The notes below the pieces were generated by a model. It was not told the origin of the DNA. It did no database searches and saw nothing but the letters and a program-made list of their open reading frames with translations. Positions 63,508 through 64,000 of a stretch of DNA of 64,000 bases are shown piece after piece. Numbering within the stretch: position 1 is the stretch's first letter; each line of letters opens with the position of its first letter. The stretch is taken from contig PMSM01000010.1 in the NCBI GenBank assembly GCA_003168335.1, positions 62,001 through 126,000 of the forward strand, read 5' to 3'. The stretch comes from Blastocatellia bacterium. Lineage in GTDB: Bacteria > Acidobacteriota > Blastocatellia > Pyrinomonadales > Pyrinomonadaceae. Both the position numbers and the translations under genes were made by a program.

Positions 63508-64000
63508 TCACCATCGGGCAGAGTTGCTGAAGAAATCAGGTATCGCGATTGCCGCGCCTGACGCTTTTGCTGCCTCAAGGACAAAATTGCCTACCGCAAT
63601 ATCAAGAACGCCAAGCCCAAATGGTGAAAAGATGCGAGGCCTGTCATGATCTAGTTTGATCTTCTTCTCCAGAACATCCACCAAACTACCCGAGACAAAA
63701 TCTCTATTCCCCGTCGCCATTTCTGTTAGATGGAGTGAGGTATTCGCCTTCAGGCAATGATCCACATCATCCACAATGTTTTGCGATGCGAGAACCACAT
63801 TCACGCAAATATCGCGCAGCGATAAATGCAGGACAGTTGGGGAGTGCGCGAACAGCTTTTCATCGGCAAGATAGGGCTCCGGCGCAGTAGTGGTGAAAAG
63901 TATCAGAGAGGCGTCGCAGATAGCGTCCTCTAAACGGTCTTGAATATCTGCCTGCAGGTTGTGCTGATCGTGAAGCCACTTGCTGAAGTGCTCCGCCTCC
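63508..64000 (-). CDS. sbnB: 2,3-diaminopropionate biosynthesis protein SbnB-like, partial
   Basis: The frame is open to the right edge, so the N-terminal part lies outside. The 163 visible residues include LILFTTTAPEPYL, LHLSLRDICVNVVLASQNIVDDVDH, TSLHLTE and FSPFGLGVLDIAVGNFV. These are the C-terminal signatures of the SbnB branch of the ornithine-cyclodeaminase superfamily. SbnB oxidatively cleaves N-(1-amino-1-carboxyethyl)glutamate, made by SbnA, to L-2,3-diaminopropionate and 2-oxoglutarate. An SbnA-like gene is expected upstream, beyond the window. It is transcribed toward the amidinotransferase with a 107-base gap. A conventional ATG/GTG at 63804 is internal and not the start. Confidence 0.85.
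   Translation of the reverse strand, partial: EAEHFSKWLHDQHNLQADIQDRLEDAICDASLILFTTTAPEPYLADEKLFAHSPTVLHLSLRDICVNVVLASQNIVDDVDHCLKANTSLHLTEMATGNRDFVSGSLVDVLEKKIKLDHDRPRIFSPFGLGVLDIAVGNFVLEAAKASGAAIAIPDFFSNSARW

Overview
The window looks like a chromosomal segment from an Acidobacteriota bacterium, most likely class Blastocatellia. That placement is inferred from gene content: a TIGR02999-type sigma factor beside a Ser/Thr kinase with a long C-terminal helical repeat region, a large secreted BNR/sortilin-like protein, an RHS protein with a signal peptide, many secreted proteins of unknown function, moderate-to-high GC, and many hairpin-type intergenic repeats. No rRNA gene, complete tRNA or CRISPR array was seen.

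Layout. (1) 1-3321: the 3' end of a nonribosomal peptide synthetase (condensation, adenylation, carrier and thioesterase domains). (2) 3550-4530: a DUF4350-like membrane-anchored protein, then about 1 kb of hairpins and 21-bp tandem repeats. (3) 14687 down to 5564, minus strand: an exopolysaccharide operon in the order Wzz/GumC co-polymerase, degenerate tyrosine-kinase-like ATPase, Wza-like export protein, WbaP-like phosphosugar transferase, a duplicated Cys-rich unknown protein, GT4 glycosyltransferase, Wzy/O-antigen-ligase-like polymerase, Sfp-type phosphopantetheinyl transferase (PPTase). (4) 15177-21082: a 1758-aa RHS protein with an overlapping small secreted protein, followed by a RAYT transposase framed by inverted repeats. 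(5) 22439-26885: a secreted BNR-repeat protein and an ornithine-cyclodeaminase-family enzyme. (6) 26.9-35.1 kb: a 2360-aa surface protein lying between two 3'-terminal tRNA fragments, plus a PfkB kinase remnant. (7) 35158-37892: a DUF305/LVIVD secreted pair. (8) 38.3-48.6 kb: secreted unknowns, the sigma factor/kinase pair, lipoproteins, a metallo-beta-lactamase-fold protein and an MFS remnant. (9) 55781 down to 48751: PadR regulator, Tat-exported hemerythrin, TolC, RND pump and membrane-fusion protein. (10) 64000 down to 56346: a second biosynthetic cluster with SbnB-like 2,3-diaminopropionate synthesis, an amidinotransferase, a Pls-family membrane NRPS fused to a TraX-like domain, and a second PPTase.

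How the genes work together. The right-end cluster is the most unusual. Diaminopropionate from the SbnB route, possibly guanidinylated by the amidinotransferase, could be activated and polymerised by the Pls-like synthetase, whose carrier domain would be primed by the adjacent PPTase. No polymer of this composition is demonstrated here; this is inference from gene families and order. The left EPS operon is complete for Wzx/Wzy-type assembly apart from a flippase, and it carries its own PPTase translationally coupled to the polymerase. That PPTase could serve the neighbouring NRPS. A roughly 53-bp element repeated at 44810 and 46432, close to the sigma factor gene, may mark a small shared regulon of secreted proteins.
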